Positions 33,680 to 45,439 of a stretch of 64,000 bases of DNA are shown in pieces; the stretch's first letter is position 1; every line of letters begins with the position of its first letter. Below the pieces are notes generated by a model. It was given only the letters and a program-made list of their open reading frames with translations. It made no database searches and was not told the DNA's origin. A program made the translations under genes and the position numbers. Source of the DNA: Deroplatys truncata (taxonomy: Eukaryota > Arthropoda > Insecta > Mantodea > Mantidae); contig CM060989.1 of the NCBI GenBank assembly GCA_030765065.1, positions 41,593,501 to 41,657,500 on the forward strand. The letters run 5' to 3'.

Positions 33680-34505
33680 AAAAGGAAATAAAGTAAACTT
33701 AGATAATGAACTTATACCTACATTTGGTCACACTGTATCTATGGAGACGTGAATATAAAGGCACAAGCTTAACTGGGTCAGGGGTAACATCTGTCTGTTT
33801 CTAGCGAATGAATCCCAAGAATCTGTTACGTGTGTTTGTCGCAGAGCATGTGGACACCCCTGGTGCGCCGCTGTGGGTCCTCGGCAGCGAAAGTGGACAG
33901 TTAAGTGCCTCAATCAGGTGTCATGGTGAGGGAAGCAATTCCCCGGCTTTAGTCCACTTTAGTTCACACAAGCGACCTGATTAGTCGATGACATGATACC
34001 TAACAAATTATATACTTGTTGCTTCATTAAACACTTTTTAGTTTTGTTTTGTTGGTCGCGATCTTCATTAACACAGACAAAACAAGCTAAAAATCCAGCT
34101 GGTCATCGTAAGTAAAAATCACCTGGGGATATTAAGGACAAGGTACCCTGTTGTTTAAAAATCGAATTTTATTTCAATCGCTGAATTTAATAACTTATAA
34201 TGATCGCTTTACACGTCGAGTACAGAATTAACACATGATATGTCAGTTTATGTTAAACCTACACTATTATGTTGACAAGCTGTGGCTCGATTAGAAGTCT
34301 TCCTAGTGCTCAGGCCATTCCCTTTCATCTAAAACATTCATGCCGCTAAGAATTTAGATTAAAAAACCATATGTTTCAGCTATTTTACTGACAAATAAAA
34401 TGTATATCCTGAAATTTCTTAGAATAGCCTGTGAATTCCTTTTCATTCTTACTGATGTTTGTCACTGGTAAACCTTACGAGACAGACAAAATCTTACTAC
34501 ATAAG
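33680..34505. other. Unassigned
   Basis: No gene recognised on either strand. 33720-33930 is slightly more GC-rich than the AT-rich remainder. Confidence 0.35.
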
Positions 34506-34508
34506 AAA

Positions 34509-34586
34509 TCTGATCTGATACAGTCACATAAACCCTATACTATCTATCTTTATTATTGGTTATGCAAACCATTCTTACTAAAGCTT
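34509..34586 (+). mobile_element. HL repeat 5' end, cut by the next copy
   Basis: TCTGATCTGATACAGTCACA followed by CAAACCATTCTTACTAAAGC and then the start of the minus copy. The same order as in the older HL subfamily. Confidence 0.7.
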
Positions 34587-35352
34587 ATTACTTTCTCTGC
34601 TACGTATAGTAAGTAGAGGAAGTATTGCATTCCACCCAGAAACACGATACCAAGATTTCACCGGAAATACATTTTTGAGGCGTCCAAATAAAGCATTTTT
34701 GGAAACATATGAACAACATAACTCAAAAATGAAAAGTCGGATATATACAAAACTTAGTATTTGAGTTTGGTATCTTCCAAGAATGCGAAACGAAGATTTT
34801 CAAGAAACTCCCTCACCCCAACTACCCTTTACATGGAACCTTTTTAGAAAACTTTGATTTTCTCAAAAATGGCTGTAACGGTTTTGATTAAAATGCCATA
34901 TGTTTAAGGTATTTTGATAGCAAATGAAATGTATATTTTGAATTTTCTGGGAATGACCCCAAAAATCCTCTTCATTCTGAAAGACTTTTGCATAGCTGGT
35001 AAACTAAGCGATAGACAAAATTTTACTACACAAAAAATGTAGATCTCATTAAAGAAAACTATTAAGTCATATACATTATTTTTCTTTATTTCGAATGAAC
35101 CATTTCCGAGATATTTTTTGTTATTTGTTTGAATTTTGCAATACTTACTTTTTTTGTTCTCAAATAGGAATTCTTATTCGTTCGTTTGACATTTTTATGT
35201 CCTGGACATGCAAAGAGAATGAAATGCTCCACATAGCAACCAGCTCTTAAAAGATTTGACTATCGCTTAAAGCCTACCATATTCCCCTTGCACCTACAAG
35301 AAAATTAGCAATTCTACAAATGTTTATCTCTATTAACATGAAGCAGATAAAA
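34587..35352 (-). mobile_element. HL repeat, minus copy
   Basis: Starts TTACTTTCTCTGCTACGTAT, then GTATTGCATTCCACCCAG and GATTTCACCGGAAATACAT, and runs to TGTTTATCTCTATTAACATG. The CA/TG tract is absent from this copy. Confidence 0.8.
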
Positions 35353-35435
35353 ATATATATGGTAGGCTTTAAGCGACAGTCAAATCTTTTAAGAGCTGGT
35401 TGCTATGTGGAGCATTCCATTCTCTTTACATGTCC
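35204..35435. repeat. Foldback: 76-bp inverted arms around 80-bp loop
   Basis: Arms 35204-35279 and 35360-35435 are inverse copies with about 3 differences in 76 bp. They are the TTGACTATCGCTTAAAGCC block of HL in opposite orientations, where the minus and plus copies meet. The arms agree better than the rest of the two copies do. Confidence 0.85.
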
Positions 35436-35980
35436 AGGATATAAAAAGGAAGATAAAACAAATAACGAATTCCCATTTGAGAGAAAGTATAAGTATTGGA
35501 AAATTCAAACAAATAACAAGGAATATCTCGTAAGTGGTGTGTTTTAACGAGATCCACTTAAGCTTACCAGTTATGCGAAAGTCATTCAGAATGAACAGGA
35601 CTTTTATGGAGGATATTCCCAGAAAATTCAAGATATACATTTCATATGTCATAAAAACATCTTAAACACATATTTTAATCGAAATCGTTAGAGCCATTTT
35701 TGAGAAAGTCGAAATTTTCGAAAAATGTTCCATGTAAAGGGTAGTCTGGGGTGGGGGGATTTTCTTGTAAACTTTCGTGTCGCATCCTTGGAAGATACTT
35801 AACTTAAATACCAAGTTTCGAATTTTCCCGACTTTTCGTTTTTTATTTATGCTGTTCACAGGCATGTTCCACACAATGCTTTATTTGGATTCAGGGCACC
35901 TTAAAACATATACTTCCGGTGAAATCTCGTTACAAATTTTTGGGTGGAATGCAATACATACCCTACATAGGAGATTAAGA
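35353..35980 (+). mobile_element. HL repeat, plus copy
   Basis: Begins within the GGTAGGCTTTAAGCGA block and continues through TTCCCAGAAAATTCAAGATA, GTAGTCTGGGGTGGGGG, TTATGCTGTTCACAG and TTTTTGGGTGGAATGCAATA. It has no long CA tract and its hairpin is decayed. Confidence 0.8.
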
Positions 35981-36039
35981 GATTAAAAATACCTATGCAC
36001 AAAATGAAAACACATTTGACGGTCGAGGACACTAGTTAA

Positions 36040-36145
36040 GGGTATGGGGTATACAACAGAGGGCGACACCTCGCGTACTGTGACCGACTACAGATCTATT
36101 GCGGCTGCTACCACCCCCAGGAGGAAGGGACGAAGCTATAGCGGC
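36040..36145 (-). mobile_element. S1 SINE tail fragment
   Basis: GTATACAACAGAGGGCGACA, CTACAGATCTATTGCGGC and CCAGGAGGAAGGGACGAAGC parallel the tail-side blocks of the S1 copies near 20710 and 28216. Confidence 0.6.
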
Positions 36146-36579
36146 TTGAAGCACTTCTGTTTATAAACGTGATACCTATTTTTGAACACTTGACGCGCAT
36201 GGGGTGTTTTGGGGATAATCTCAGCAACTTGTCACCAGTTTCGTGACAACAAACCCTCTAGAAATTCCCTAGATTTGAAGCATGATTTGTAACTCCGTCG
36301 TATTTTCATATATCTTGTTTATGTTTCAAGATTTTGACGTCTCTAAAACATGCTGCCCTGGATTAACTAGAACTAGCAGGAATATTAAGCTTTAGTAAAA
36401 GAATAAATACAGGAAGAGAAGCGAGATATGAAATGAAATATATAATAGTATTATAAAGTAGCATTTTCATATACAAACTTGTGTAAGTAATGAAAACAGA
36501 AGAAGACCTCGGCTTTAGTTGAAAACAATAGAAGATCGTTCTTATGGCCGAGCATTTTAAAATGTCGGATTTTACAGCG

Positions 36580-37170
36580 TACGGGCGCAAGTTATTTTTC
36601 CCCGTCACCTTTTTCATAACGAGGCAGAAGAATCTTCTCATTGGCTGATATCGTATTCATCCCTATCAAAACCACGCCTTTCCATTCGCATTCAAAAGAG
36701 CTCCACCCCAAAGTTCGATTTTTCTCCTTTAACGTTGCTCCACCGCCCGTCCATCCATCCATCCATCCCCTTTACCCCGTTCGTCCCAATAAAAAAACGC
36801 GCGTACACACACGGACGTGGAACAGAAAAGGAGAGTATCGAAAAGACAAGGGGGGTAACTATTGATATTCTATCCCGAAGTTTAACAAATGCGCATATTG
36901 GATGGCGCATAAGTTGGTATGGGCGTGCGCAGAACGTATCTAGTTCGAATTTCAAAACCCTCACGGAAAGAGAGAAAAGAAAAGGGGGAAAACGACGAAA
37001 GGTCATGACCCCGACCTCGCCAGTCGTGGGGTGTGGTGGTAAAGCTTTTTTTATGCGCAATATATCGACATTCCGCGGTTATTGCAGTTATTTTATTCCT
37101 CGGCCTCCGCAGTAGCCCGTTTCGTACAGCGCGTGGCTTCTTCCAAAGCACTGTGCATTGTTGGGAAATT
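36580..37170. promoter_or_regulatory. CpG-rich stretch, candidate promoter region
   Basis: Unlike its surroundings, this segment is dense in CpG. It has an inverted-CCAAT-like ATTGGCTGA (near 36638), GC-rich blocks (ACCGCCCGTCC), palindrome-like TGCGCATATTGGATGGCGCA and GTGCGCAGAAC. A CATC tract lies near 36755. Frames on both strands are long but of low complexity. Whether it drives a gene cannot be decided here. Confidence 0.3.
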
Positions 37171-37192
37171 TAATTCCAGTACAGGGGCCTCT

Positions 37193-37580
37193 TTCAGAAT
37201 GTTTACAATCCTTATAAATTGTATAATTTATTTCTAATTTGTAAAAATCTGGTTCACAATGAAAGTTTTTAATGTTGAACAAGCTTAAGATGACACTCTG
37301 GTACACTCGCTTCCATTTATGCCGTCACCGCAGCTTTTGGAGGCATTCTATTGGCCTTCACAGGTGGAGTATGTATCTATAGCAAGGAGGAGGTGTATGT
37401 ACATATTTACTTTTTCGTGCATGAAGTGGCGTCCATGTTTACGTGCACAATTCTAGATTATTCACGTATGAATACATAACCTCGAGCAATAGCTCGCCAT
37501 CACATAACCATGTTTAAATATGTAACTAAATAAAATCCTGTTTTGCACAATATCTTCACAAAAAAATTAATGTTTAGACA
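37193..37580 (-). repeat. Long inverted-repeat family, left arm copy
   Basis: Minus-strand partner of 40770-41188. Shared blocks include TTACAATCCTTATAAATTG, CTCGCTTCCATTTATGCCG, GGCCTTCACAGGTGGAGTA, CAATTCTAGATTATTCACG and AACCATGTTTAAATATGTAA. The distance between the inverse copies is about 3.2 kb. Confidence 0.7.
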
Positions 37581-38162
37581 GCATGACCTAAGAATAGACA
37601 CATTGTGACCAACTTTGGTTTTATATCCAATCAACATCACATCAAATCCAATCTTCGTGTTTGCACAAGTTTAATGGATTAGATTTTACTTTTCATTATG
37701 TCTTTTTACACGATTAATTTCTCATGGCGCTCGCATTATCTGATCACAATACAAATCGTCATATTTCTACATATTTCGTTGTAGAGTTAACCTATACGTT
37801 ATATTGGCAGCTTTCTTTTATCTAATGCGTTACTCATTTATCTAACCTACATACAGATTCAATGGCGAAATCATGAATACAGAAGAAACTAAAATTACAG
37901 AAGCAGCAGAAAGAATAGCAATAGTACTTAGCCAAAAATGCAGAAAGCAATATTATAGCATTTCGCTTCATTGCCTGGTGTGTGGCAAAACATGGTGAAA
38001 GTAATTTCACTGAAAACGACTGCTAGCGAATAACAAAACATCTGATATCTCACTTTTTTAACGTCATTTCTCTTGTTTCAAGAACGCGTTCTAAACTCAT
38101 ATCTGTTAGTTTCAGGAATTAATATAGTAGGTATTAATATTTTACAAATTCGAGCGCTGTTT
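37581..38162. other. Unassigned
   Basis: AT-rich, with no recognised gene or repeat. Confidence 0.35.
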
Positions 38163-38169
38163 AAAAAAA

Positions 38170-38958
38170 TCTGATGTATTACACTCACATGACTTTCTCT
38201 ACTCTTGTACAAACTATTTTTACAAACGCTTATTCTCCATCTACTTCATGTTAATCGAGATAAACATTTGCAGAAACGACCTTTTGGCATGCAAAGAGAA
38301 TTACATTTTACACATAGCGACCACTTCTAAAAATATTTGACTATCGCTTAAGGCGTACTATGCTCCCCTTGTTTTGTATTTGCAAAGGCAATATAGAAAT
38401 ACAGTAGCCTTTAAGCACATACATATCTCTTAATAGCTGTTTGCTAGGTGCAGCACCATTCCCTTTTCCACAGATTAATACTCTTTGTATATCCAAGACA
38501 AAAAATGAATAACAAATTCCCATTTGAGAAAATAAGTATTAAAAAATTTAAGGGAATAACAAGCAATATCTCGAAAATGGTTCACTTAACAAAAACAGTA
38601 ATGAAAACATCTTAAACACATGATATTTTAATCAAAATCGTTAGAGCCAGTTTTGAGAAAATTAAAATTTTCGAAAAATGTTCCATGTAAAGGGTAGTCT
38701 GGGGTGGGGGATTTTCTTGAAAACCTTCGTGTCGCATCTCTGGAAGATACTGAATCTAAATACCAAGTTTGGTGTTTATCCGACTGTTCGTTTCTGAGTT
38801 ATGCTGTTCACAGACACACACACGGACAAGTATCCAAAAATCCTTTTTTGGATTTAGGGGGTCTCAAAACATATATTTCCGGTGAAATCTCGGTATCGAA
38901 TTTTTGGGTGGAATACAATACTTTCCCTACTTACTATACGTAGTAGAGAAAGTAAAAA
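38170..38958 (+). mobile_element. HL repeat, both ends present
   Basis: Starts A|TCTGATGTATTACACTCACA with ACTTTCTCTACT at 38192 and ends AGTAGAGAAAGTAAAAA|T. Near 38285-38465 it holds the TTGACTATCGCTTAA block first inverted and then direct, like the foldback at 35204. It has CACACACACGG at 38814. Confidence 0.85.
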
Positions 38959-39009
38959 TAGTATACACCACACATGTTAAAAGGCCTTTATTTTGCTCGT
39001 AGGATTGCA

Positions 39010-39456
39010 AACATTCTTACTCATAAAATAAAACCCTACTTTTCTCTTGTATCATAATCTTATATTAATGGCAACATAACGTAAAATTGAAATACACTTT
39101 GTACTCTCAAAAGAAGATGCATTTATAGACACTATTTTAATAATCTGTCTAATCTCTTCTTGTCCAATACCTGATTTAGCCGCCTAGGCACTGAATCACT
39201 CGTCGCCCTCTGGGAACACTGTCATAACATTTGCGTTTTGAGTCAGAGTTCTTCCAACACCTAAGTGGATAAGTGCCTAGGCGTATAAATCAGGCATTGG
39301 ACAAGAATGGAGATTGGAGAAATGATTAAAATGTCCAGTAAATGTCCTCTCTGAGAGTAAAAAGTATAATTTACTCCAGTTTTACGTTATAACATCATTG
39401 AAAATATTTTTTCATGGAGAAGCTGTGCAAAACTGTTTTACTCGTATTTTGTTGTA
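39010..39456. repeat. Foldback element, ~195-bp arms
   Basis: The inner arms 39159-39192 and 39271-39305 (CTTGTCCAATACCTGATTTA and inverse) agree almost completely. Looser inverse similarity continues outward to about 39010 and 39456 (TAACGTAAAATTGAA against TCCAGTTTTACGTTA). The right arm is directly followed by the mariner element and is related to the sequence after it. Confidence 0.75.
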
Positions 39457-39458
39457 TA

Positions 39459-40693
39459 GGGTCTTTCAACAAGAGTGTCCTATCTTTGAACTTAAATAAA
39501 ACACGTTCTATTTCTTTTTTATTTTGGAACATAATTAATGTCATTACGTGTGAAAGAGAATATCAGTTAAGTGACCGCCGCGACTTCGTTGGATTGCGCG
39601 TATATTCAATGACAGGAGAACGTAAATTAGGTCCAACTTCACAAATAAAGGCGTCATGTTATTCATAAGGCCATTTACTGTTTCTGGCTTGTTGACATAA
39701 ACTCGGGATTTAACATAACCCCACAAGAAGTAATCCAACGGCGTTAAATCACATGACCTCGTGGGCCAGTTAACATCACTACCACGGGAAGTGATGAAAC
39801 CTCTGAACTTGTCCTTCAAAAGATAGATTTTTTCGAGAGCAGTATGACATGTGGCACCATCTTGCTGGAACCAGATGTTTCTGAGATCCATACCATCCAA
39901 TTGAGGCCAAAAATAGTCCCTTATAAGAGCCGGTATCTTTCTCCATTGACAGTTAGAGCTTCTCCATCTTCATCTTGGAAAAAATATGGACCAAGGATTC
40001 CACCATACCAAAATCCACACCACACAGTAACCTTTTGGGACTGAAGTGGTCGTTCTTGAATCTGCATTGGATTGTGATTGCTCCAATAGCGGCAATTTTG
40101 TTTTTTAACACAACCATCCATCCAAAAGTGGGCTTTGTCGCCGATGACTTTTCAACAAAAATCCCGGTCAGCTTCCAATTGCTCCATAGCCCAGTAAGCG
40201 AATACACGGCGCAACGTATGGTCGTTGGGCTTTAATTCTTGAGTTAACAGCATTTTGTAAGCGTGAAACTTCCAAGCCCAGATGCAGAATTCGCCAAGTT
40301 GTGGTCGGCGAAAGCCCCAATTTTTGCGCTCGACGAGCCATTGATTTGTTTCCGTTCTCGCGTACACTCTCACGCTTACGGCGATTACGTACAGGCGTTC
40401 TTTGATCGCTGACAGAACCACTTCTTTCAAATTTATCGATCAAAAGCCGAATCGTTCTCTCGCAGGGACGATTATACACACCGTAAACTTCACGCAATAC
40501 ACGGAAGGTTTGGCGAACAGATGATCCATTTTGATAATAAATTTTCACAATTTCTACGCGTTGCTGAATACTGTAACGTTCCATAGCTATTTGTCAATAA
40601 CAACTGTAACCACATGAAAAACGTTACTGCTGTAACTCGATAACAACGGTAGCTATCACATGTTAAGGAGAAGACACTCTTGCTGAAAGCCCT
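39459..40693 (-). mobile_element. Tc1/mariner element, DD41D type
   Basis: A 1.2-kb element with 21-bp terminal inverted repeats: GGGTCTTTCAACAAGAGTG at the left, AGGGCTTTCAGCAAGAGTG at the right; 18 of 21 positions agree. TA precedes the left end. It contains one minus-strand transposase pseudogene. The sequence on the two sides (39303-39456 and 40700-40858) is itself related, so it landed in or between copies of the foldback family. Confidence 0.85.
39544..40584 (-). pseudogene. DD41D mariner transposase, frameshifted
   Basis: Transposases of this family cut and paste their own element through terminal repeats in the nucleus. The start MERYSIQQRVEIVKIYYQNG opens a helix-turn-helix region (to about residue 110: LSPTTTWRILH). 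After a frame change come LTQELKPNDHTLRRVFAYW, AMEQLEADRDFC and, past a stop, GDKAHFWMDG with the first aspartate. VTVWCGFWYGGILGPYFFQD, NIWFQQDGATCHT (second aspartate), and WPTRSCDLTPLDYFLWGYVK (third) follow. I count 41 residues between the second and third aspartates, the DD41D spacing described for the rosa group. At least three frame breaks and a stop show it is inactive, though all catalytic positions remain readable. Confidence 0.85.
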
Positions 40694-40769
40694 TTATATT
40701 TAGATTGGGTAGGTGATTCCAGTAATGTCTAGTAAATGTCTGCTTTGAGAGTAAAATGTATAATGTATT

Positions 40770-41188
40770 TCAGTACATTATGTTGACATTAAAAATATGT
40801 TTTCGTGGATATATTGTGTAAAGGAACGTTTTATTTTGTTACAAATTAAAACATGGTTATTATGAGTGGTGAGGAGTAAAGCTATTGCTTAAAGTTATGT
40901 ATACATTTATATGTGAATAACCTAGAATTGTGCAAGTAAAACAGGACGCCACTGCATTCGCGAAAAGGTAAACAGAGACATACACATCTCCTTCTTGCTA
41001 TACATACTTCACCTGTGAAGGCCAGTAGAATGTCTCCCAAAGCTGCGGTTACAGCATAAATGGAAGCGAGTGTACCAGTACCCCCTTAGGCTTGTTTGTA
41101 AAGTTCAACATTACAAACTTTCATTGCGAAACAGATTTTTACAAATTACAAAGTTTACAATTTATAAGGATTGTAAACGTTCTGAAAC
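40770..41188 (+). repeat. Long inverted-repeat family, right arm copy
   Basis: Inverse partner of 37193-37580, and its left part also resembles the arms of the foldback at 39010-39456. It ends near TTATAAGGATTGTAAACG. Shorter relatives occur near 41630-41790 and 45130-45200 (TTGTTTGTAAAGTTNAAC, ATTGTGAAACAG). Confidence 0.65.
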
Positions 41189-41189
41189 A

Positions 41190-41970
41190 GAAAAATTGTC
41201 TACTCATCTGTCTACATGATTCGATTTTTACATGTGTATCATACATAAAAATGGGTTGTTCAAGCGTGAATTTGTCGGCCGACATTTCAGTGGACTAATA
41301 CCAAGATATTAAAACTCTTAAGCAAATCAAACACAACACAGATGTCTTAATAAGCATTCACCTTTGAAATGCACAATGCACAACTCTCTTTGCAGCACGA
41401 ACACAAAGCAGGGACTGAAGCACAGCTGAGAAAAATAAACATGATAGTCGGTCTGTAGATTTACCTCAAAATGACTATACTGTACTCATCAGATGTGCTA
41501 GAAGTACGGAGAGAAACATAGATATTTAGTGTCCTTTGTAATGAGTGGTTGGTGACGCTTCGAAATGGGAATACAATAGAATGCACATGACATTTACATT
41601 TGTCATTTGTTTATCTGGATCTGTAAAGTTCCTGAAACTTTATAAGTTAAATTTTATTGTGAAACAGAGTTTACAAAAATTTGTTAATTTTTTTCTTATT
41701 ATTTGTAAGTTGTAAATATGGTGAACCAGAGTCCAGGACTACTTGTTGAGAGATTTAGTTCTAGTCCACGATCCTATTTCACAGTGTTTACAACTTATAT
41801 GTTAACAATTTACTATTCGGCCACGATATGAGTGCATGCGGTGGGAAGGGAATTAAGCAGTTACGGAATAAGTGGGCGGAGCATCGGAAGGACAGTCAGG
41901 TAAAGAAAGCATCCGAAATTCTGAGTTGCATTTACTGGCAAGGCTGAGGTCTGTAAAATGCAGTATCTAC
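41190..41970. other. Unassigned
   Basis: AT-rich; apart from the short TGTAAA-rich relatives near 41630-41790, nothing is recognised. Confidence 0.35.
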
Positions 41971-41974
41971 TGGA

Positions 41975-42125
41975 ATTAATTATTCCTCTACAAAAGCCGT
42001 GTGTTGAACAAGGTAAGGTAGAACCAGACAACTGAAAAATTCAATGCCATCGCTGGGATTTGAACCACGGATCTCCCGGTTTCCGTCCGGTTGCTATAAC
42101 CACTGAGCTAGCATAGCAACATACC
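41975..42125 (-). mobile_element. S2 SINE (tRNA-derived)
   Basis: On the minus strand: GTTGCTATGCTAGCTCAGTG, GTTATAGC (box A) and GATCCGTGGTTCAAATCCC (box B), then AGCGATGGCATTGAATTTTT and CAGT. The same layout occurs at 59560-59700 and 63125-63240. Confidence 0.75.
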
Positions 42126-42980
42126 AGTAGAACATTAAATTCCCCAACTTATTCGTATGTAGTACCTACTGTTTGCGTTGTGCAACTGTATATTCCCCTA
42201 TCGCCTTGCCACTCATTCCTCTCTGATACCTAGCTTTGATGACGTTAGGCATTGCCAACAAGAACACTGGCACTAGGGATGGTCAGAAAATAACCTTCCC
42301 TTAATGAAACAGTTACCAAAGCAAGATTACAAAGTAACTAGTTACCAATAACGGTTACCAAAGTAACGAAGACAACTAGTTATCCAGATAAAGAATTTAC
42401 AAAATTAAATTAATATGCGCATTCAGTCGCAATCCAATTTCAAAGCGTCGCAAACCACCAGTACTGAATTGTCAATCTTCCTTATTATGTTAAGAAGAAA
42501 ATTGCACATCATCTTTTAATAACTTTACTAGGAAATACTGGAAAAACTATAATATTATCTCTTTTTACAAAAATCACTAACGATCTATGCTGTCTACATA
42601 CTTCTAGCTAATTAGTTACGTATTCTGTTGACAGCATCAACTACTCTGTGCACGTTGACGCCTTAGAAACTCCATGCATGTCTGCTATTACATAAAAGTT
42701 AGTGCCCATCCAGTTCAAAGCAACACACATTTGTTGTTTTGAGTTCAAGACTTCAATTTTGCCTGTTTCCAATATCTTGCAATACCAATTCCATTGCTAA
42801 AACACTTCATCAAAAACTCTTATTGCACTCATAAATAGATGTGAAGTAATTATTAATTTCGAGCTAAAATGTTTACGTCATCTACCTTCACTTGCATGAA
42901 CTTCATTATGTAAATAACTGTGGCCGGTGCTAAATAGCACTTTGTGTAATTTTTAATGGTATTTTGCTGTGTACTTGCCA
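42126..42980. other. Unassigned
   Basis: AT-rich. Short imperfect repeats of GTTACCAAAGTAAC type lie near 42300-42380. No gene is supported. Confidence 0.35.
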
Positions 42981-42986
42981 AAAAAG

Positions 42987-44589
42987 TCTGATGTGTTGCA
43001 CTCACATGACTTTCTCTACTCTTGTACAAACGGTTTTCACAAACGCTTATTCTCCACCTACTTCATGCTAATCGAGAGCTTATTGCTAATTTTCTTGTAG
43101 GTGCAAGGGGAATATGGTAGGCTTAAAGCGATAGTCAAATATTTTAAGAGCTGGTTGCTATGTGCAGCATTCCATTCTCTTTGCTTGTCCAGGACGTAAA
43201 AAAAAGGAATAACGTGTTCCCATATGAGAAAAAGTATTGGAAAATTCAAACAAATAACAAGGAATGTGTACACTACCTACACAAAAAAATGTATATGACA
43301 TAAATTGTGCGTTTTAACGGGATCTACATTTTTTGTGTAATAAAATTCTGTCTATCTCTTACGGTTTAACAGTTACGTGAAAGTCATTCAGAATGAAGAG
43401 GACTTTTGGGGACATTCCAAGAAAATTCATAATATAAGTTTCATTTGCGATAAAAGTATCTAAAACATATGACATTTTAATCAAAATCGTTAGAGCCATT
43501 TTTCGGAAAATACAAAATTTCGAAAAATGTTCCATATAAAGGATAGTCTGGGGTGGCGGTATTTTCTTAAAAATCTTCATGTCGCATCTTTGAAAGGTAC
43601 TGAACCCAAACACCAAGTTTGGTATTTATCTGACTTTTCATTTTTACTTTCTCTACTACGTATAGTAAGTAGGGGAAGTATTGTATTCCACCCGAAAATC
43701 GATACCGCGATTTCACCAGAAATATATGTTTTGAGGCCCCCTGAATAAAAAAAAGCATTTTTGGAAACATGTGCGTGTGTGTGTCTGTGAACAGCATAAC
43801 TCAGAACCGAACAGTCGGATCAACACCAAACTTGGTATTTAGGTTCAGTGTCTTCCAGAGATGTGACACGAAGATTTAAAGAAAATCCCCCCATCCCAGA
43901 TTACCCTTTACATGGAATTTTAATTTTCTCAAAACTGGCTCCAACGATTTTGATTAATATATCATATATTTAAGATACTTTCATGACAAATAAAATGTAT
44001 ATCTTGAATTTTCTGGGAATGTCTCCAAAAGTATTTTTCATTGTGATCTACTTTTGCATAACTGGTAAACCATAAGAGATAGACAAAATTTTACTGCACA
44101 AAAAATGTAGATGGCATTAAAACACACTATCTATGTCACATAGATTTTTTTGTTGAGTGAACCATTTTCGAGATATTGCTTGTTATTCCCTTAACTTTTC
44201 CAATACTTTCGCTTTTTCTCAAATGGGAATTCGTTATTTTTTGTCCTGGTAATATCCTGGTAATACAAAGAGAATGGAATACTCGACATACTAACCAGCT
44301 CTTAAAATATTTGAATATCGCTTGAAGCCTAGCAATTCCCCTTGTATCATCAAGAAAATTACCAATAAGATTAACATCTCGATATCTTGATTAACATGAA
44401 GCATATGGAGAATAAGCGTTTGTAAAAAATTGTTTGTACAAGAGTAGAGAAAGTCATGTGAGTGTAACACATCAGATTTTTTTATTCAGGCCACCTCAAA
44501 TCATGCATTTCCGGTGAAATCTCGGTTTCGAATTTTTGGGTGGAATGCAATACTTCTCCTACTAGTATACGTATTAGAGGAAGTAAAAA
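42987..44589 (+). mobile_element. HL repeat interrupted by a reversed HL copy
   Basis: The left part, 42987-43640, starts TCTGATGTGTTGCACTCACA and runs to GACTTTTCA. The right part, 44477-44589, resumes at TTTTTTTATTCAGGCCACC and ends GGAAGTAAAAA|T. Roughly 90 bp of the host, including the GAGTTATGCTGTTCACAG block and its CA tract, is missing at the junction. Confidence 0.85.
43641..44476 (-). mobile_element. HL repeat nested inside another HL
   Basis: A complete 836-bp copy in reverse. It runs from TTTTTACTTTCTCTACTACG to GTGTAACACATCAGA. On its own strand it is flanked by A before TCTGATG and T after AAAAA. A TG tract is at 43771-43782. Confidence 0.85.
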
Positions 44590-44689
44590 TTGCTTTTCAT
44601 CAGTATTTTTCTCACAAGAATTTTTAAAATATAGGTTGCTTTACACAGCTCAAGCCATTTATAGATAAACTGCTTACTTGACAAAATCC

Positions 44690-45075
44690 TGTAGGATGAC
44701 TCAGGCGGTAACGTCTGTAGTCTGCATTTGGAATGTCGCGGGTTCGATTCCGGCGGTCGATCTTCCTGAACCATGGATTTTTTTCGGGGGTTTCCCCGAG
44801 TCGTTAAGCGAATGCTTGCAAAGATCATTACATACCTCGAATTTCCTGTTCACCTAGATTCTCATTTCACTTAGCCTTTCATCTGCTTGGTCTGTTTCAC
44901 GGTTGAAAGTATCGGCGGGAGTCTTGGTCCCCAAGGGATGTGCAAGCCCGCAGAGGAGAGTAGCGTCGGTTGCCCCAGCAGCCATCCAGGGAGTTTCAAG
45001 CTATAGAAGGGTAGGGACCTGCCCTCTGCACTGTCGTGCATCCTGTCTAGTCCTACTTCACAAATGTGAAATTAC
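44690..45075 (+). mobile_element. S1 SINE
   Basis: The head is GTAGGATGACTCAGGCGGTA with box B GCGGGTTCGATTCCGG. The body has ATGGATTTTTTTCGGGGGTT, GTCGTTAAGCGAATGC and CTCGAATTTCCTGTTC. Confidence 0.75.
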
Positions 45076-45439
45076 TATTCACTGTGGAAATAAACGCTTA
45101 TAAATTCTATGAAATTTAATTTGTATTTTATTAAACTTGTTTGTAAAGTTGAACTTTATAGTTACAAAGAAAATTTACAATTTGTGAATGTTACAAACAT
45201 TGTGAAATAAGCCCCTGGTCCACACGGATGATGTTTTGCGTAAGTATTTACATAAGCTCTGTTCCCTTATGTACCCTAAAAAGCTAAGGTGTTCACTGTA
45301 TTTAAGTGCCGTTCATATGCAATAGATAACACCATTCTTTGATATTTCGCTTCTTGCCAATACACTCCAAACTATCTTACAACGAAGTTTCACATGCTAT
45401 CTTCCAATCAGAACGTTGGCACTCGTTTGTAAGTCATAA

